57,356 bases of DNA from contig JBFIXI010000019.1 of assembly GCA_041605955.1 (NCBI GenBank), positions 1 through 57,356 of the forward strand. Direction: 5' to 3'. The translations under genes were made by a program, and so were the position numbers. Numbering within the stretch: the stretch's first letter is position 1; the number at the start of each line of letters is the position of its first letter. Positions 42,434 through 51,362 of the stretch are shown here, in pieces. The stretch comes from JAHEJX01 sp041605955 (GTDB lineage Bacteria; Actinomycetota; Acidimicrobiia; Spongiisociales; UBA5794). Below the pieces are notes generated by a model. The model saw only the letters and a list, made by a program, of their open reading frames with translations. It did not search any database and was not told where the DNA came from.

Positions 42434-43234
42434 ATGCCGGATCGGATCACCGTGTTTGGGTTCGGCGAGGCGGGATCTCTCATCGCTGCCGACCTGGCAT
42501 CTGCAGGCGTTGAGGTCCACGGCTTTGATCCTGCCGACGTCGCTACTCCTCCCGGCGTCACGCGGCATCACGACCCGGGTGAGGCGGTGCGCGGGGCGGG
42601 CACGGTGCTGGCGATCACCGCCGCCGCCGACGCCCAGGCCGCCATCGCCCAAGCGTGGGACCGGATGAAACGGGGCATGCTGTACGCCGACTTGTCGACG
42701 GCGCCGGCGAGCCTCAAGGAGGACCTCAACGACACCGCCACGCTGCGGGGCCTCGACTTCGCCGATGTTGCTCTGATGAACGCTGTGCCCGGCCACGGGC
42801 TGGCAACGCCATCTCTGGCGGCGGGCCGCGGCGCCCAGCGATACGCCGATCTCATCAACCCTTTGGGTGGCCGAGTCGAGGTGGTGTCTGATCAGGCCGG
42901 GGTCGCGGCCACCCGCAAGCTCTTGCGGAGTGTCTTTGTCAAAGGCATGACGGGAGTTCTCATCGAGGCGCTGCGCGCCGCCGACGCCGCCGGCCAGGGC
43001 GACTGGCTCCGCCGGCACCTCATCGCGGTGATCACAGAAGCCGACGCCGAGCTACTGCACCGCCTGGTCACCGGGACCGCCCGACACGCCACCCGCCGGA
43101 CGGAGGAGATGACCCACGCCGCCACGATGCTGCGGCAGCTGGGCGTCGATCCCACGATGACCGAAGCGACCATTGCAAACCTGCGGGCGACTGCGGCCGC
43201 GGGCATACCTCCTTTCGACGAAGGCGCCCCGTGA
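42434..43234 (+). CDS. NAD(P)-binding 6-phosphogluconate dehydrogenase-like protein with DUF1932 domain
   Basis: A 266-aa protein with an N-terminal Rossmann fold (VFGFGEAGSLIAADLASAGV, about 6-25, GxGxxG) and a helical C-terminal domain of the DUF1932 type. Segments ADLSTAPASLKEDL and FADVALMNAVPGHG align with the beta-hydroxyacid dehydrogenase fold (DxST and G-rich substrate region), and the catalytic Lys may be in AATRKLLRSVFVKG. It is embedded in the lig operon, 2 nt after ligK and 44 nt before ligA, so it likely acts on a pathway intermediate, but which one is unknown. Candidates are reduction or oxidation of a 4-carboxy-2-hydroxymuconate or related acid. Confidence 0.7.
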   Translation: MPDRITVFGFGEAGSLIAADLASAGVEVHGFDPADVATPPGVTRHHDPGEAVRGAGTVLAITAAADAQAAIAQAWDRMKRGMLYADLSTAPASLKEDLNDTATLRGLDFADVALMNAVPGHGLATPSLAAGRGAQRYADLINPLGGRVEVVSDQAGVAATRKLLRSVFVKGMTGVLIEALRAADAAGQGDWLRRHLIAVITEADAELLHRLVTGTARHATRRTEEMTHAATMLRQLGVDPTMTEATIANLRATAAAGIPPFDEGAP

Positions 43235-43278
43235 CGATCGAGCGGTAGACTGCGGCCACTGCGAGCGGAGGTCAACTC

Positions 43279-43647
43279 ATGACGCGAGCGCACCGCGATT
43301 ACGACGACATCCCCGGCACGTACGTATTCGATGGCGAGCACCACCGCAAGGGCTACCACCTGAACATGTTCTGCATGTCGCTCAACGACCCGGCCAATCG
43401 GGCCAAGTTCGGCGAGGACCAGGAGGCGTACCTCGACCAGTGGCCGATGACGCCGGAGCAGCGGGCTGCGGTGGTGAACCGCGATTGGCTCGAGATGCTG
43501 CGCCTCGGAGGCAACATCTACTACACGTTCAAGATCGCCATCTTCGACGGTCTGTCGATGCAGGCGGTAGGCGGTGCCATGTCGGGCGTCACCGAACAGG
43601 AGTTCCAACAGATGATGCTCGACGGCGGGAGGAACAACCTTGGCTGA
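43279..43647 (+). CDS. ligA: Protocatechuate 4,5-dioxygenase alpha subunit (LigA)
   Basis: Small subunit (122 aa) of the extradiol protocatechuate 4,5-dioxygenase. It is all-helical: the pattern GTYVFDGEHHRKGYHLNMFC with MSLNDPANRAKF and WPMTPEQRAAVVNRDWLEML then LGGNIYYTFKIAIFDGLSMQ is diagnostic of LigA. It caps the active site in LigB and contributes substrate contacts. It has a GGAGGTCA ribosome-binding site and overlaps ligB by 8 nt. Confidence 0.93.
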   Translation: MTRAHRDYDDIPGTYVFDGEHHRKGYHLNMFCMSLNDPANRAKFGEDQEAYLDQWPMTPEQRAAVVNRDWLEMLRLGGNIYYTFKIAIFDGLSMQAVGGAMSGVTEQEFQQMMLDGGRNNLG

Positions 43648-44500
43648 GGTGCTCTACGGCGTTGCCAGCTCCCACGTGCCGGCTATCGGTGCCGCCATCG
43701 ACAACGGCAAGGAGGACCAGCCCTACTGGCGCCCGCTGTTCGAGGGGTACGAAGGTGCCCGCAAGTGGATGGCCGACACCCGGCCCGACGTCATCGTGTT
43801 GGCCTACAACGACCACGCGTCGGCGTTCGATCTCGACTTGATCCCGACGTTCGCCATCGGCGTCGCCGACAGATTCCCCATCGCCGACGAGGGCTACGGG
43901 CCCCGCCGGATACCGGAGGTGGTCGGCCATCCCGAGCTGGCCTGGCATCTGACGGAGTCACTGATCCTCGACGGCTTCGACATGACGATTTGCAACCGCA
44001 TGCCCGTCGATCATGGTCTCACGGTGCCATTGTCGATCATGTACGGCAGCCCCGACGTATGGCCGGTCAAGGTGATCCCCCTGGCCGTCAACGTCATCCA
44101 GTACCCACCGCCGACCGCCAAGCGCTGTTATGCCCTGGGCCAGGCGATCCGCCGGGCCATCAAGAGCTTCGACGACAAGGACTTGAGGGTCGCCGTGTTC
44201 GGAACGGGCGGAATGTCGCATCAGCTGCAGGGAGAGAGAGCCGGGTGGGTCAACACCCCTTTCGACACGGAGTTCCTAGATCGCCTCGTCGACGACCCCG
44301 AGGGCCTCACCGAGATCTCGCACACCCACCTGCTGCGTGAGGCCGGCTCCGAAGGCATCGAGCTCGTCATGTGGCTCATCATGCGCGGCGCGCTCAGCCG
44401 CAACGTGCGCGAGGTCCATCGCCACTATCACGTACCGGCGTCCAACACGGCCGCCGGCTTGATCATCTTTGAAGGCGAAGAGGCTCAGGTATTGATGTAG
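43640..44500 (+). CDS. ligB: Protocatechuate 4,5-dioxygenase beta subunit (LigB)
   Basis: Catalytic subunit (286 aa) of the non-haem Fe(II) dioxygenase that opens the protocatechuate ring between C4 and C5, giving 4-carboxy-2-hydroxymuconate-6-semialdehyde. The iron ligands of Sphingobium LigB (His12, His61, Glu242) have counterparts His12 (ASSHVP), His59 (YNDHASAF) and Glu241 (GIELVMW), and the catalytic His195 corresponds to His194 (MSHQLQG). The TTG at 43640 has GGGAGG 6-7 nt upstream and lies in the end of ligA, so they are coupled. Confidence 0.92.
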   Translation: MAEVLYGVASSHVPAIGAAIDNGKEDQPYWRPLFEGYEGARKWMADTRPDVIVLAYNDHASAFDLDLIPTFAIGVADRFPIADEGYGPRRIPEVVGHPELAWHLTESLILDGFDMTICNRMPVDHGLTVPLSIMYGSPDVWPVKVIPLAVNVIQYPPPTAKRCYALGQAIRRAIKSFDDKDLRVAVFGTGGMSHQLQGERAGWVNTPFDTEFLDRLVDDPEGLTEISHTHLLREAGSEGIELVMWLIMRGALSRNVREVHRHYHVPASNTAAGLIIFEGEEAQVLM

Positions 44501-44521
44501 GCACGGCCGGCGCGGACGACC

Positions 44522-45301
44522 TCAAGCCAGCCCGAAGCGGCGGAGAGCCAGATGAGCGCCCATGCCGCCGTCTGGAGTGAGGTTCGCCCCGCGGAACCAA
44601 GCCGCCTCATCGGACAGGAGAAAGGCAACTACCGGGGCGACATCGTCGGGCCGGCCGTGACGCTCCATGTTGCGAATGCTCTCCTGGGCCCGCTCGCCGA
44701 GCATCTCGATGAAGTCACCCAGGATCGGCGTCTCCACCGGTCCCGGGCTGACACAGTTCATACGTATCGCCCGCTGGCGCCACGTCCACCGGTTCTTCAT
44801 CGTCCAAACGATGACCGCCTCCTTGGAGAGGAAGTAGCTGCGCGGACCCTGCTCGAGCCCATGACGGGACACGAATGTATCGACGGAGTTCCAGTCGGTG
44901 GCCAATAGCTCCTCGATCTGATCAACGTGATCCCGCCAGCCGTTGCCCGCCATCGAAGCGAGATTCACGATCGAGGCGCCGTCGGCGAGCTGGGGAACGA
45001 CGGCCTTGGTCAGCCGAATGAGAGCCAGCGTGTTGACCTCGAGGACCTCGACCGCGGGTCGGGTGGGGGCGACACCGGCGATGTTGCACAGCCCGTGGGC
45101 GCCTCCCGGCAGTCGCGCCGCCAAATCGTCGATGGCCCCGGGATCGAGCAGATCGACCTCGTAGAACTCGTCGACGTCCGGGGCGAGGTTGCGGTCCACG
45201 CCGATGACCGCCCCACCCCGCCGCCGCACCTCCGCCGCGCACGCCGCCCCAATCCCGGAGGCGGCTCCGGTGATGATCACGGTCTTGTCGGTGAGTTCCA
45301 T
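44522..45301 (-). CDS. SDR-family alcohol/aldehyde dehydrogenase (coniferyl-alcohol-dehydrogenase-like)
   Basis: A 259-aa classical SDR. The cofactor site is TGAASGIGAACA (about 11-22), the NAG-type strand is CNIAGVAPTRP, the catalytic Ser is in NLASMAGNG and the Tyr-xxx-Lys is YFLSKEAV (about 155-162). The 50-residue insertion before the Tyr (GNGWRDHVDQIEELLATDW) and the YxLSKEA sequence resemble coniferyl-alcohol dehydrogenases. Its place between ligB and the TRAP genes supports a role with lignin-derived alcohols. The gene ends 22 nt from ligB, transcribed convergently. Confidence 0.72.
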   Translation of the reverse strand: MELTDKTVIITGAASGIGAACAAEVRRRGGAVIGVDRNLAPDVDEFYEVDLLDPGAIDDLAARLPGGAHGLCNIAGVAPTRPAVEVLEVNTLALIRLTKAVVPQLADGASIVNLASMAGNGWRDHVDQIEELLATDWNSVDTFVSRHGLEQGPRSYFLSKEAVIVWTMKNRWTWRQRAIRMNCVSPGPVETPILGDFIEMLGERAQESIRNMERHGRPDDVAPVVAFLLSDEAAWFRGANLTPDGGMGAHLALRRFGLA

Positions 45302-45390
45302 GCGCTCGAAGTTACCCGAACATCCCGAGCTCGTGCCGACCCCGCGGCCCCTACTTGACGGCGGCGACCGCCAGGCTCGACACTCTCATC

Positions 45391-46575
45391 ATGAGTCGGT
45401 CCCAGGCGCCGAACTCGCTGCGTGAGTCGGGCCTCCCCATCGTCCATCAGGTCGCCACCACCGACAGTATCCGCACCCCGAGCCTCGAGGGTCACGACGT
45501 GGCGCTGCGCGCCGCGGTGCGGTCGCTCACCGTGATGCAGAAGGACGCCATCGTGGCCCGCTCCGACACAGAGCTCCATTGGCGGCTCTCCAGCGACGAA
45601 GGCCCCTACCTGCAAGGCGATGACTTCGCCCCCGCCCCGCTCGCCCATCTGGCCGCGGGGATGGCCGCCGACCTGCTCGATAGTGTGCAACGCAGCCTGC
45701 GCGGCGCAGGCCGACCCGGCGAAGTCCGCCTAATGGTCGACAATCGCTACACGATGGAAGGCTCGCTGCCGCGGGGCACGATGGTCGGCGGCGCCCTGCC
45801 TCCTGAGATAACCGTGTTTGCCGGTGGCGCAGATCGCGCAGCGGTCACCGGCGCAGTGCTCAGCGGTGTCATGGCCTCGGCGGCAGTGGCGCTCGCCGCC
45901 ACGCCGCTGACGAGCACCTTCAGCCTCACCTGCCACGGACGCCAGATCTCAGTTGGCCGAGTAGCTGCTCTCGGTGAGCCCCCGCCCTCCGAGCAGGAGC
46001 GGCCCTCCGAGTTTGTGCCGGTGGCGACGGCGCACGACGGCGAGCCGCTGGTTGTAAAGACATGGGACGTCGGCCGGGACCCCGCCGACGCTGGTTCGAG
46101 CTTGCAGGCCGAGCAGCGCCGAGAGCTCCACCTGACTGCCACCGCCGGACGCCGGCCGGACGGTCTGGCGGAGATCGAAGTGCAGATCCACCGTCCGCGC
46201 GGGTCGACGTTCCGCTTCCTCAGCGACGAGGCTCCCAGCCGAGGCGGCGGCGGACGGGCGCCTGATGCCCTCACATATCTGAGCGCCGGCATCGGTTTTT
46301 GTTTCATGACTCAGATCGGGAGGTACGCCAAGATACTGCAACGCTCGCTCGGCAACTATCACATCGTGCAGGACACTCGCTTCTCCTACGGCGACGTGAC
46401 CGCCCATCCCCCGGTCCGAGGCGGCGCCGCAGCTCCGCGTACACACGTCTTTGTGGCGCCGGACGACGAAGAGTTTGCCGCCCATGCCCTCGACATGAGC
46501 GAGCAGACCTGTTTCATTCATGCCCTGTGCCGAACCCAGCTGCGGACGAGGGTCAAGACGCTGCCCAACCGGTGA
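45391..46575 (+). CDS. Fused two-domain OsmC-like protein
   Basis: A 394-aa protein with two OsmC-fold domains. The second (about 215-390) has the catalytic pair of Cys: YLSAGIGFCFMTQIGRYA and SEQTCFIHALCRTQL. The first half has the corresponding segments (HLAAGMAADLLDSVQRSL, VLSGVMASAAVALAATPL) but no Cys, so it is probably a structural, inactive domain. OsmC proteins reduce organic hydroperoxides with Cys; a fused dimer with one dead half is unusual. The ATG at 45391 is used; a TTG at 45355 is an alternative. It ends 11 nt before the convergent dctM gene. No family member with known substrate can be named. Confidence 0.7.
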   Translation: MSRSQAPNSLRESGLPIVHQVATTDSIRTPSLEGHDVALRAAVRSLTVMQKDAIVARSDTELHWRLSSDEGPYLQGDDFAPAPLAHLAAGMAADLLDSVQRSLRGAGRPGEVRLMVDNRYTMEGSLPRGTMVGGALPPEITVFAGGADRAAVTGAVLSGVMASAAVALAATPLTSTFSLTCHGRQISVGRVAALGEPPPSEQERPSEFVPVATAHDGEPLVVKTWDVGRDPADAGSSLQAEQRRELHLTATAGRRPDGLAEIEVQIHRPRGSTFRFLSDEAPSRGGGGRAPDALTYLSAGIGFCFMTQIGRYAKILQRSLGNYHIVQDTRFSYGDVTAHPPVRGGAAAPRTHVFVAPDDEEFAAHALDMSEQTCFIHALCRTQLRTRVKTLPNR

Positions 46576-46585
46576 GCGCGAGTGA

Positions 46586-47887
46586 TCAGCTGGTCATCAG
46601 GTCGGGTAGCCAGGTGACCAGGCCCGGGAAGAAGATCACCAGCATGATGGCGACGGCCAAGGCCCCGACGAAAGGGAAGATCCCGCGGAACACGTCTCCC
46701 AGCGGGATCTTGGTGACGCCGGCCACTACGAAAGTGATCAGGCCGACTGGGGGCATGAGCAGCCCGGTGAGCAGCATCATGATCGTCAGGACCCCGAACC
46801 ACACTCCGCTGTAACCGAGGGCGATGATCACCGGATACATGATCGGGGTCATGATCACCAAGATGGCGATCTCATCCATCAACGCCCCCAGGATGAAGTA
46901 GACGATGAAGATCAATGTCACGATGATCCAGGGAGCGATCTCAAGACCGGTGATCCACTCCCCCAGCTCGATTGGGATCCGCGACGCCGACAGGAAGAAC
47001 CCGAAGATCTGCCCGGCGATCACCAGCATGAAGATGAACGAGGTGGTGCGGATCGTGCGGCTCAACGCTGCCATGAAGCCCTGCCACGTCATGCGTCTGG
47101 TCAAGACGCCGTACGTCAGCGACAGGAACGCTCCGGCTGCTCCGGCCTCGGTGGGCGTGAAGACACCGAGGTAGATCCCACCCATGCTGATGCCGAAGAT
47201 CACCGGTACGGCCCACACCAGCCGGATCGCACGGAGCTTCGTGAGATCGGGCTTCTCCGCCGGCCGGGGCGCATAATTCGGTCGCGCCAGCACCACGAGA
47301 TACGCCATCCCCATCAGCAGCACCGTGCAAAGGATGCCGGGAATAATGCCGCCGATGAGCACCTGGCCAATCGGCTCCTCGGTCAGCACGCCGTAGAGCA
47401 CCAATACCGCACTGGGAGGGATGAGCGCGCCCAGGGTTCCACCGACGGCCGCCGTGGCTGCGGCGAAGCCCTCGTCGTAGTCGAAGCGGCGCATCTCGGG
47501 CACCGCCACCACCGACATCGTGGTCGCCGAGGCCACCGCCGATCCGCTCACTGCGCCGAACATCGCGGCGGCACCGATGGTGGCAACACCGAGGCCGCCC
47601 TTGAGGCGCCACAAGAACGCATCGATCGCCTTGTAGACGTCTTCACCGAGTGACGCAGATGCCAACAACAACCCCATGAACACGAATAGCGGTATCACCG
47701 ACAGGCTGTAGAGCGAGGCTCCGAAGAACGCGTCCGAGCCGAGACGAGTCAACGCGGCTTTCCAGTTGATGATCATGGCGAAACCGACGATGCCAACGGC
47801 GATCATGGCGACACCCACCGGCACCCGCAAGACCAACAGGCCGACGAGAGCAACCAGTCCCAGGATGCCGATGACTTCCGGGCTCAT
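46586..47887 (-). CDS. dctM: TRAP transporter large permease (DctM)
   Basis: Large membrane subunit of 433 aa of a tripartite ATP-independent periplasmic transporter, which uses a sodium or proton gradient. About 12 helices; characteristic segments are LRVPVGVAMIAVG, IPLFVFMGLLLASAS, MFGAVSGSAVASATTM, GGTLGALIPPSAVLVLYGVL and FTPTEAGAAGAFLS. Start at 47887 (MSPEVIGILG), which overlaps the dctQ end by 4 nt. The order on the reverse strand is dctP-dctQ-dctM. The lig-island position suggests an aromatic acid or related carboxylate as cargo; that is inference. Confidence 0.88.
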   Translation of the reverse strand: MSPEVIGILGLVALVGLLVLRVPVGVAMIAVGIVGFAMIINWKAALTRLGSDAFFGASLYSLSVIPLFVFMGLLLASASLGEDVYKAIDAFLWRLKGGLGVATIGAAAMFGAVSGSAVASATTMSVVAVPEMRRFDYDEGFAAATAAVGGTLGALIPPSAVLVLYGVLTEEPIGQVLIGGIIPGILCTVLLMGMAYLVVLARPNYAPRPAEKPDLTKLRAIRLVWAVPVIFGISMGGIYLGVFTPTEAGAAGAFLSLTYGVLTRRMTWQGFMAALSRTIRTTSFIFMLVIAGQIFGFFLSASRIPIELGEWITGLEIAPWIIVTLIFIVYFILGALMDEIAILVIMTPIMYPVIIALGYSGVWFGVLTIMMLLTGLLMPPVGLITFVVAGVTKIPLGDVFRGIFPFVGALAVAIMLVIFFPGLVTWLPDLMTS

Positions 47888-48471
47888 ATCTCGATTCCGC
47901 TCGACTCGCCCATCAGATCGGGCTCGGCCCCCGTCGGTTCCCCCATGGCCCGCAGGATGAGCTTGAAGCCGATCGAGATCGTATAACCCAGGGCGCCGAG
48001 CGCAGCGACGAGGACGAATGGCCACACCGGCCACTCCAAGACGGGCGACTCGGCGCCGGCGTCTTGCTGACGCAAGGCGAATCGATACAGCTGGTAAGAC
48101 ATGAGCCCGATGACGGCGAGGCTGATCAGGTCGGCGATGACGTCGAGCACCGCCTTGAACCGCTTGCCCACCCGCACATACAGCAGGTCGACGCTGATGT
48201 GGTCGCCGAGGTCCTCGGAGTGGGCAAGACCCAGGAATACGACCACCACCAAGACGAGCGAAGTCACCTCAACGGTGCCGGGGACCGGATTGTCGAAGCC
48301 TGACCGACCGGTGATGTCGGAGACGGTCAGAGCCAAGAGAACGACGAGTGCCAGCCCGGCGACGTAGTGCATCAACTTGTTGAAGCGACGGACGATGATT
48401 ATGAACCGCAGCACCCCGCGGCCGAACTCGCCATGCACCTTCTCGAAGTGTGTGCCCGGCTCGTTGTCCAT
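47884..48471 (-). CDS. dctQ: TRAP transporter small permease (DctQ)
   Basis: Four-helix small subunit (195 aa) that pairs with DctM. The helical pattern includes FNKLMHYVAGLALVVLLALT, a LVVVVFLGLAHSEDLGDHI segment typical of DctQ, where the conserved acidic HSEDxGDHI follows helix 2, and two further helices ending in GYTISIGFKLI. It overlaps dctM by 4 nt (ATGA) and follows dctP after a 104-nt gap holding a strong hairpin. Confidence 0.85.
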   Translation of the reverse strand: MDNEPGTHFEKVHGEFGRGVLRFIIIVRRFNKLMHYVAGLALVVLLALTVSDITGRSGFDNPVPGTVEVTSLVLVVVVFLGLAHSEDLGDHISVDLLYVRVGKRFKAVLDVIADLISLAVIGLMSYQLYRFALRQQDAGAESPVLEWPVWPFVLVAALGALGYTISIGFKLILRAMGEPTGAEPDLMGESSGIEI

Positions 48472-48530
48472 CCCTGGCTCCAGGCCAAACCTCCTTGAGC
48501 AGCGACTGTGGCAGGATCGCCGTCGAAGTC

Positions 48531-48566
48531 GAGCTGGGGTGGGCAGTCACCCGCCCACCCCAGCTC
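48531..48566 (-). terminator. 14-bp intercistronic hairpin between dctP and dctQ
   Basis: Perfect stem GAGCTGGGGTGGGC (48531-48544) and GCCCACCCCAGCTC (48553-48566) with an 8-nt loop, beginning about 10 nt after the dctP stop on the reverse strand. There is no T tract. It probably attenuates transcription and protects the dctP mRNA end, giving more binding protein than permease. Confidence 0.7.
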
Positions 48567-48575
48567 CACGTTCGA

Positions 48576-49712
48576 TCAGCCGTATTGCGCCTTGATCACC
48601 TGCATACGGTCGAACATCTCCTGCGCGGGTATGCCCTCGGCTTCACGATCGGCAATCCACTCTACGGTCACCTGCTGGCCCACCGCTTGCCAACGTGCCA
48701 GCTCGTCAGCGGGCAAGACGTACTTCTCGATGCCCTCATCCTGTGCGATTTGAGAGACCGCAACGTAGGCGTCGTCATAGACCTTGGCTGCGTTCAGCGA
48801 CATCTCCCGGCCGAGATCGAGCAGCACCCCTTGGGTATCGGGCGTCAGCGAGTTCCAGGTGTCGTTGTTTACCACGAGGTACTGCGCCGCCACGTAGCAG
48901 TCGCACTCCGTGCCGTAAGCCAGCTCGGGGTACAGCTGGAAGCTTTGCAGGCCGGAGACGGCGATCATCAGACCGTCGATGACGCCGGTGCTCAACGAGT
49001 CGAAGATCTGCGGCGCAGGCATGCCAACCGGGCTGCCACCCATCGCTTCGATCACCTGACCCATGATGCGGGTCGGGAAACGCAGCGTGAGGCCGGCCAC
49101 GTCCTCGAGTGTCTCGACCTTCCTGTCCTTGGTCCACAGGTCGCCGATGTCGTGTACCCACATTCCCAACAGCTGGACGTCGCTGTACTCGTCTTGCAGG
49201 GCCGGGAATTCGTCGTAGAGGTCCCATAGGGTCCGAGTGGCCTGGTCGGCGGTGACGAACTGGAACGGTTGCTCGATGATCTCGGTCACCGGGAACACGC
49301 CAGCGTGGTAGCCCTGCAGCGCCCAACCGAGGTCCTGGCCGCCGGCCACCGTGTTCTCGAAGGTCGCCGGAGCCGCCGCCAGCGAGCCCCCGGCATGGAA
49401 CTCGATCGTCACCACGCCGTTGGTCTGCTCGTTGACCGCCTGAGCAAATGGCTCCAGGGCGTTCACTTGAATCGGATGCAGCGCCGGGAACGGATGGCCC
49501 AGGTTCAGGGTCACCGGATCACCGAAGTCCATCGGCGCGGCCGTGGTCGGGGCCGCCGTGGTGGCATCGGTGCCCGGCGGCGCAGTGGTCGGAGCTGCCG
49601 TTGTCGTCGGAGCTGCTGTTGTCGTGGCATCGTCGTCGCCGCAAGCGGCTGCTATCAGGGCGACCGCCATGAGCCACATGGCCAGCCGCCGCAAATTCCT
49701 TGGACGGTTCAC
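48576..49712 (-). CDS. dctP: TRAP transporter solute-binding lipoprotein (DctP)
   Basis: Extracytoplasmic binding protein of 378 aa. The signal peptide ends LIAAAC (Cys about residue 24), followed by an Ala/Thr/Pro linker to about 60. The DctP core has LNLGHPFPALHPIQVNALEPFAQAV at the start, VTIEFHAGGSLAA, GLTLRFPTRIMGQVIEAMGGSPVGMPAPQIFDSLSTGVIDGLM (the substrate-binding Arg region) and a long C-terminal helix. The GTG at 49712 has GGAGGAGGAAAC directly upstream, an excellent site. It is divergent from the aldehyde dehydrogenase gene. Confidence 0.88.
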   Translation of the reverse strand: MNRPRNLRRLAMWLMAVALIAAACGDDDATTTAAPTTTAAPTTAPPGTDATTAAPTTAAPMDFGDPVTLNLGHPFPALHPIQVNALEPFAQAVNEQTNGVVTIEFHAGGSLAAAPATFENTVAGGQDLGWALQGYHAGVFPVTEIIEQPFQFVTADQATRTLWDLYDEFPALQDEYSDVQLLGMWVHDIGDLWTKDRKVETLEDVAGLTLRFPTRIMGQVIEAMGGSPVGMPAPQIFDSLSTGVIDGLMIAVSGLQSFQLYPELAYGTECDCYVAAQYLVVNNDTWNSLTPDTQGVLLDLGREMSLNAAKVYDDAYVAVSQIAQDEGIEKYVLPADELARWQAVGQQVTVEWIADREAEGIPAQEMFDRMQVIKAQYG

Positions 49713-49859
49713 GTTTCCTCCTCCAGAGCCCCCGCTCAGGAAGCACCTGATGCGGATCTCGGCATTGTATTCGGGGGCACTCGTGGATGCCCGCCACCCC
49801 GTCGACACTGCGATCCGCCCCGATCAAGCGGTGCCAACTGGTCTAATGTCGACAAGTAG

Positions 49860-51323
49860 ATGGATGCTCCGATTCTCATCGACGGCACCACGAAACTCGA
49901 CGCCGATCGGGCTCGCCAGGTGTCGAATCCGGCCAACCGCCACGAGGTAGTCGGCAGGTATGCCGTCGGTACCGCCGCCGACGCCGCCGCAGCCGCCGAG
50001 GCGGCCCGTGTGGCATTCCTCAATTGGTCCGAGCTGACTGCCGCCCAGCGGGCCGAGCCGATGCTCGCCGCCGCCGCCGCGATGGCTGACAACTTGGAAC
50101 CGCGGGCGGAGCTGCTGACGAGAGAGCACGGCAAGCCGCTGCCCGAAGCGGCGCATGACGTTGGCGGGGCCCTCAAGATCCTGCGCTATTACGCAGGCCT
50201 CGCCGAACGCTTCGACACGCCGCAGATCTCCGAAAACGACCTGGGCCGCATCGTCAGAAGACAACGCCCGATGGGGCCCATGGCCATCATCGTCCCGTGG
50301 AACGCGCCGGTCTACCTCGCCTACTTGATGATCGCTCCGGCGTTGCTGGCCGGAAACACCGTCGTGGTGAAGCCGGCCAGCTACACGCCATTAGCCTTGT
50401 CAGACACGCTGCGGATACTCGACGAGCATCTACCTGCCGGCGTTGTCAATTCGGTTCCCGGGCCCGGTGCTGAGGTGGGAAGTGCCCTGGCACGCCATCC
50501 TGCGATACGCGGAATTCGCTTCACCGGTAGCACCGAGACCGGCAAGCAGCTGATGCGCGACGCAGCGGAGACGGTCAAGAACATCGGACTGGAGCTCGGC
50601 GGGAACGATCCGGCAATCGTCCTGGAAGGGGCGGCGATCTCCGACCACCTCATCTCCGAGTTTGTCAGGGGGGTGTACGCCGGCACCGGGCAGATTTGCT
50701 ACAACGTGAAGCGCATCTACGTCCACCGGTCTCACTACGACGACTTCGTCGACCGATTCACCGCAGCGGTCGATGAGCTGGTAGTCGGCGACGGCACCGA
50801 ATCGGCAGTGACCATGGGGCCGCTCAACAATGAGGCCCAGTTCACCTTCGTGACCGAGCTCGTCGACCGGACTCGGGCCGCCGACGCCAAGGTGGCCACG
50901 CTCGGCCGGCGTCATCGCCCGGACCGATGGGCCGACGGCTGGTTCGTGCTGCCCTCCGTGGTGACCGGCCTCGACCAAGGCGCCGAGCTGGTGCAGTGCG
51001 AGCAGTTCGGCCCGGTCGTGCCGATCCTCCGGTTTGACGACGAGGACGAGGCGGTGAGGCTCGCCAACCAGACCGAGTTCGGGCTGGCCGCGTCGGTGTG
51101 GGATCAGGACGTCGACCACGCCTTTGAGGTCGCCGGGCGTATCGAAGCCGGCACCGTGTTCGTCAACGTGCATCGGGTCGGCGCCTCCGATGTGGCCATG
51201 GAATTCGGCGGCTTCAAGCAAAGCGGGCTGGGACGGGGACACGGTTGGATCGCTGTGGAGGAATGCAGCGAATTGCAGGTTTTGGCCCATCGACCGGGGT
51301 GGGTGGAGAAGACGAGTAGCTAG
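49860..51323 (+). CDS. NAD(P)-dependent aldehyde dehydrogenase (possible vanillin dehydrogenase)
   Basis: An ALDH-superfamily enzyme of 487 aa. Cofactor site and catalytic residues: PWNAPVYLA (about 146-154), FTGSTETG (221-228), Glu245 in LELGGND, and the nucleophile Cys280 in GQICYN. The C-terminal FGGFKQSGLGRGHGWIAVEE is standard. Because a LigM-type demethylase gene follows 39 nt downstream, a vanillin- or syringaldehyde-oxidising role is likely; other aldehydes are possible, including sulfolactaldehyde from the 9-kb cassette. The promoter region shared with dctP contains an imperfect inverted repeat. Confidence 0.8.
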   Translation: MDAPILIDGTTKLDADRARQVSNPANRHEVVGRYAVGTAADAAAAAEAARVAFLNWSELTAAQRAEPMLAAAAAMADNLEPRAELLTREHGKPLPEAAHDVGGALKILRYYAGLAERFDTPQISENDLGRIVRRQRPMGPMAIIVPWNAPVYLAYLMIAPALLAGNTVVVKPASYTPLALSDTLRILDEHLPAGVVNSVPGPGAEVGSALARHPAIRGIRFTGSTETGKQLMRDAAETVKNIGLELGGNDPAIVLEGAAISDHLISEFVRGVYAGTGQICYNVKRIYVHRSHYDDFVDRFTAAVDELVVGDGTESAVTMGPLNNEAQFTFVTELVDRTRAADAKVATLGRRHRPDRWADGWFVLPSVVTGLDQGAELVQCEQFGPVVPILRFDDEDEAVRLANQTEFGLAASVWDQDVDHAFEVAGRIEAGTVFVNVHRVGASDVAMEFGGFKQSGLGRGHGWIAVEECSELQVLAHRPGWVEKTSS

Positions 51324-51362
51324 CGCCGGGTGCGCCGGCCGCCGCAGGTGGAAGGAGAGCTG

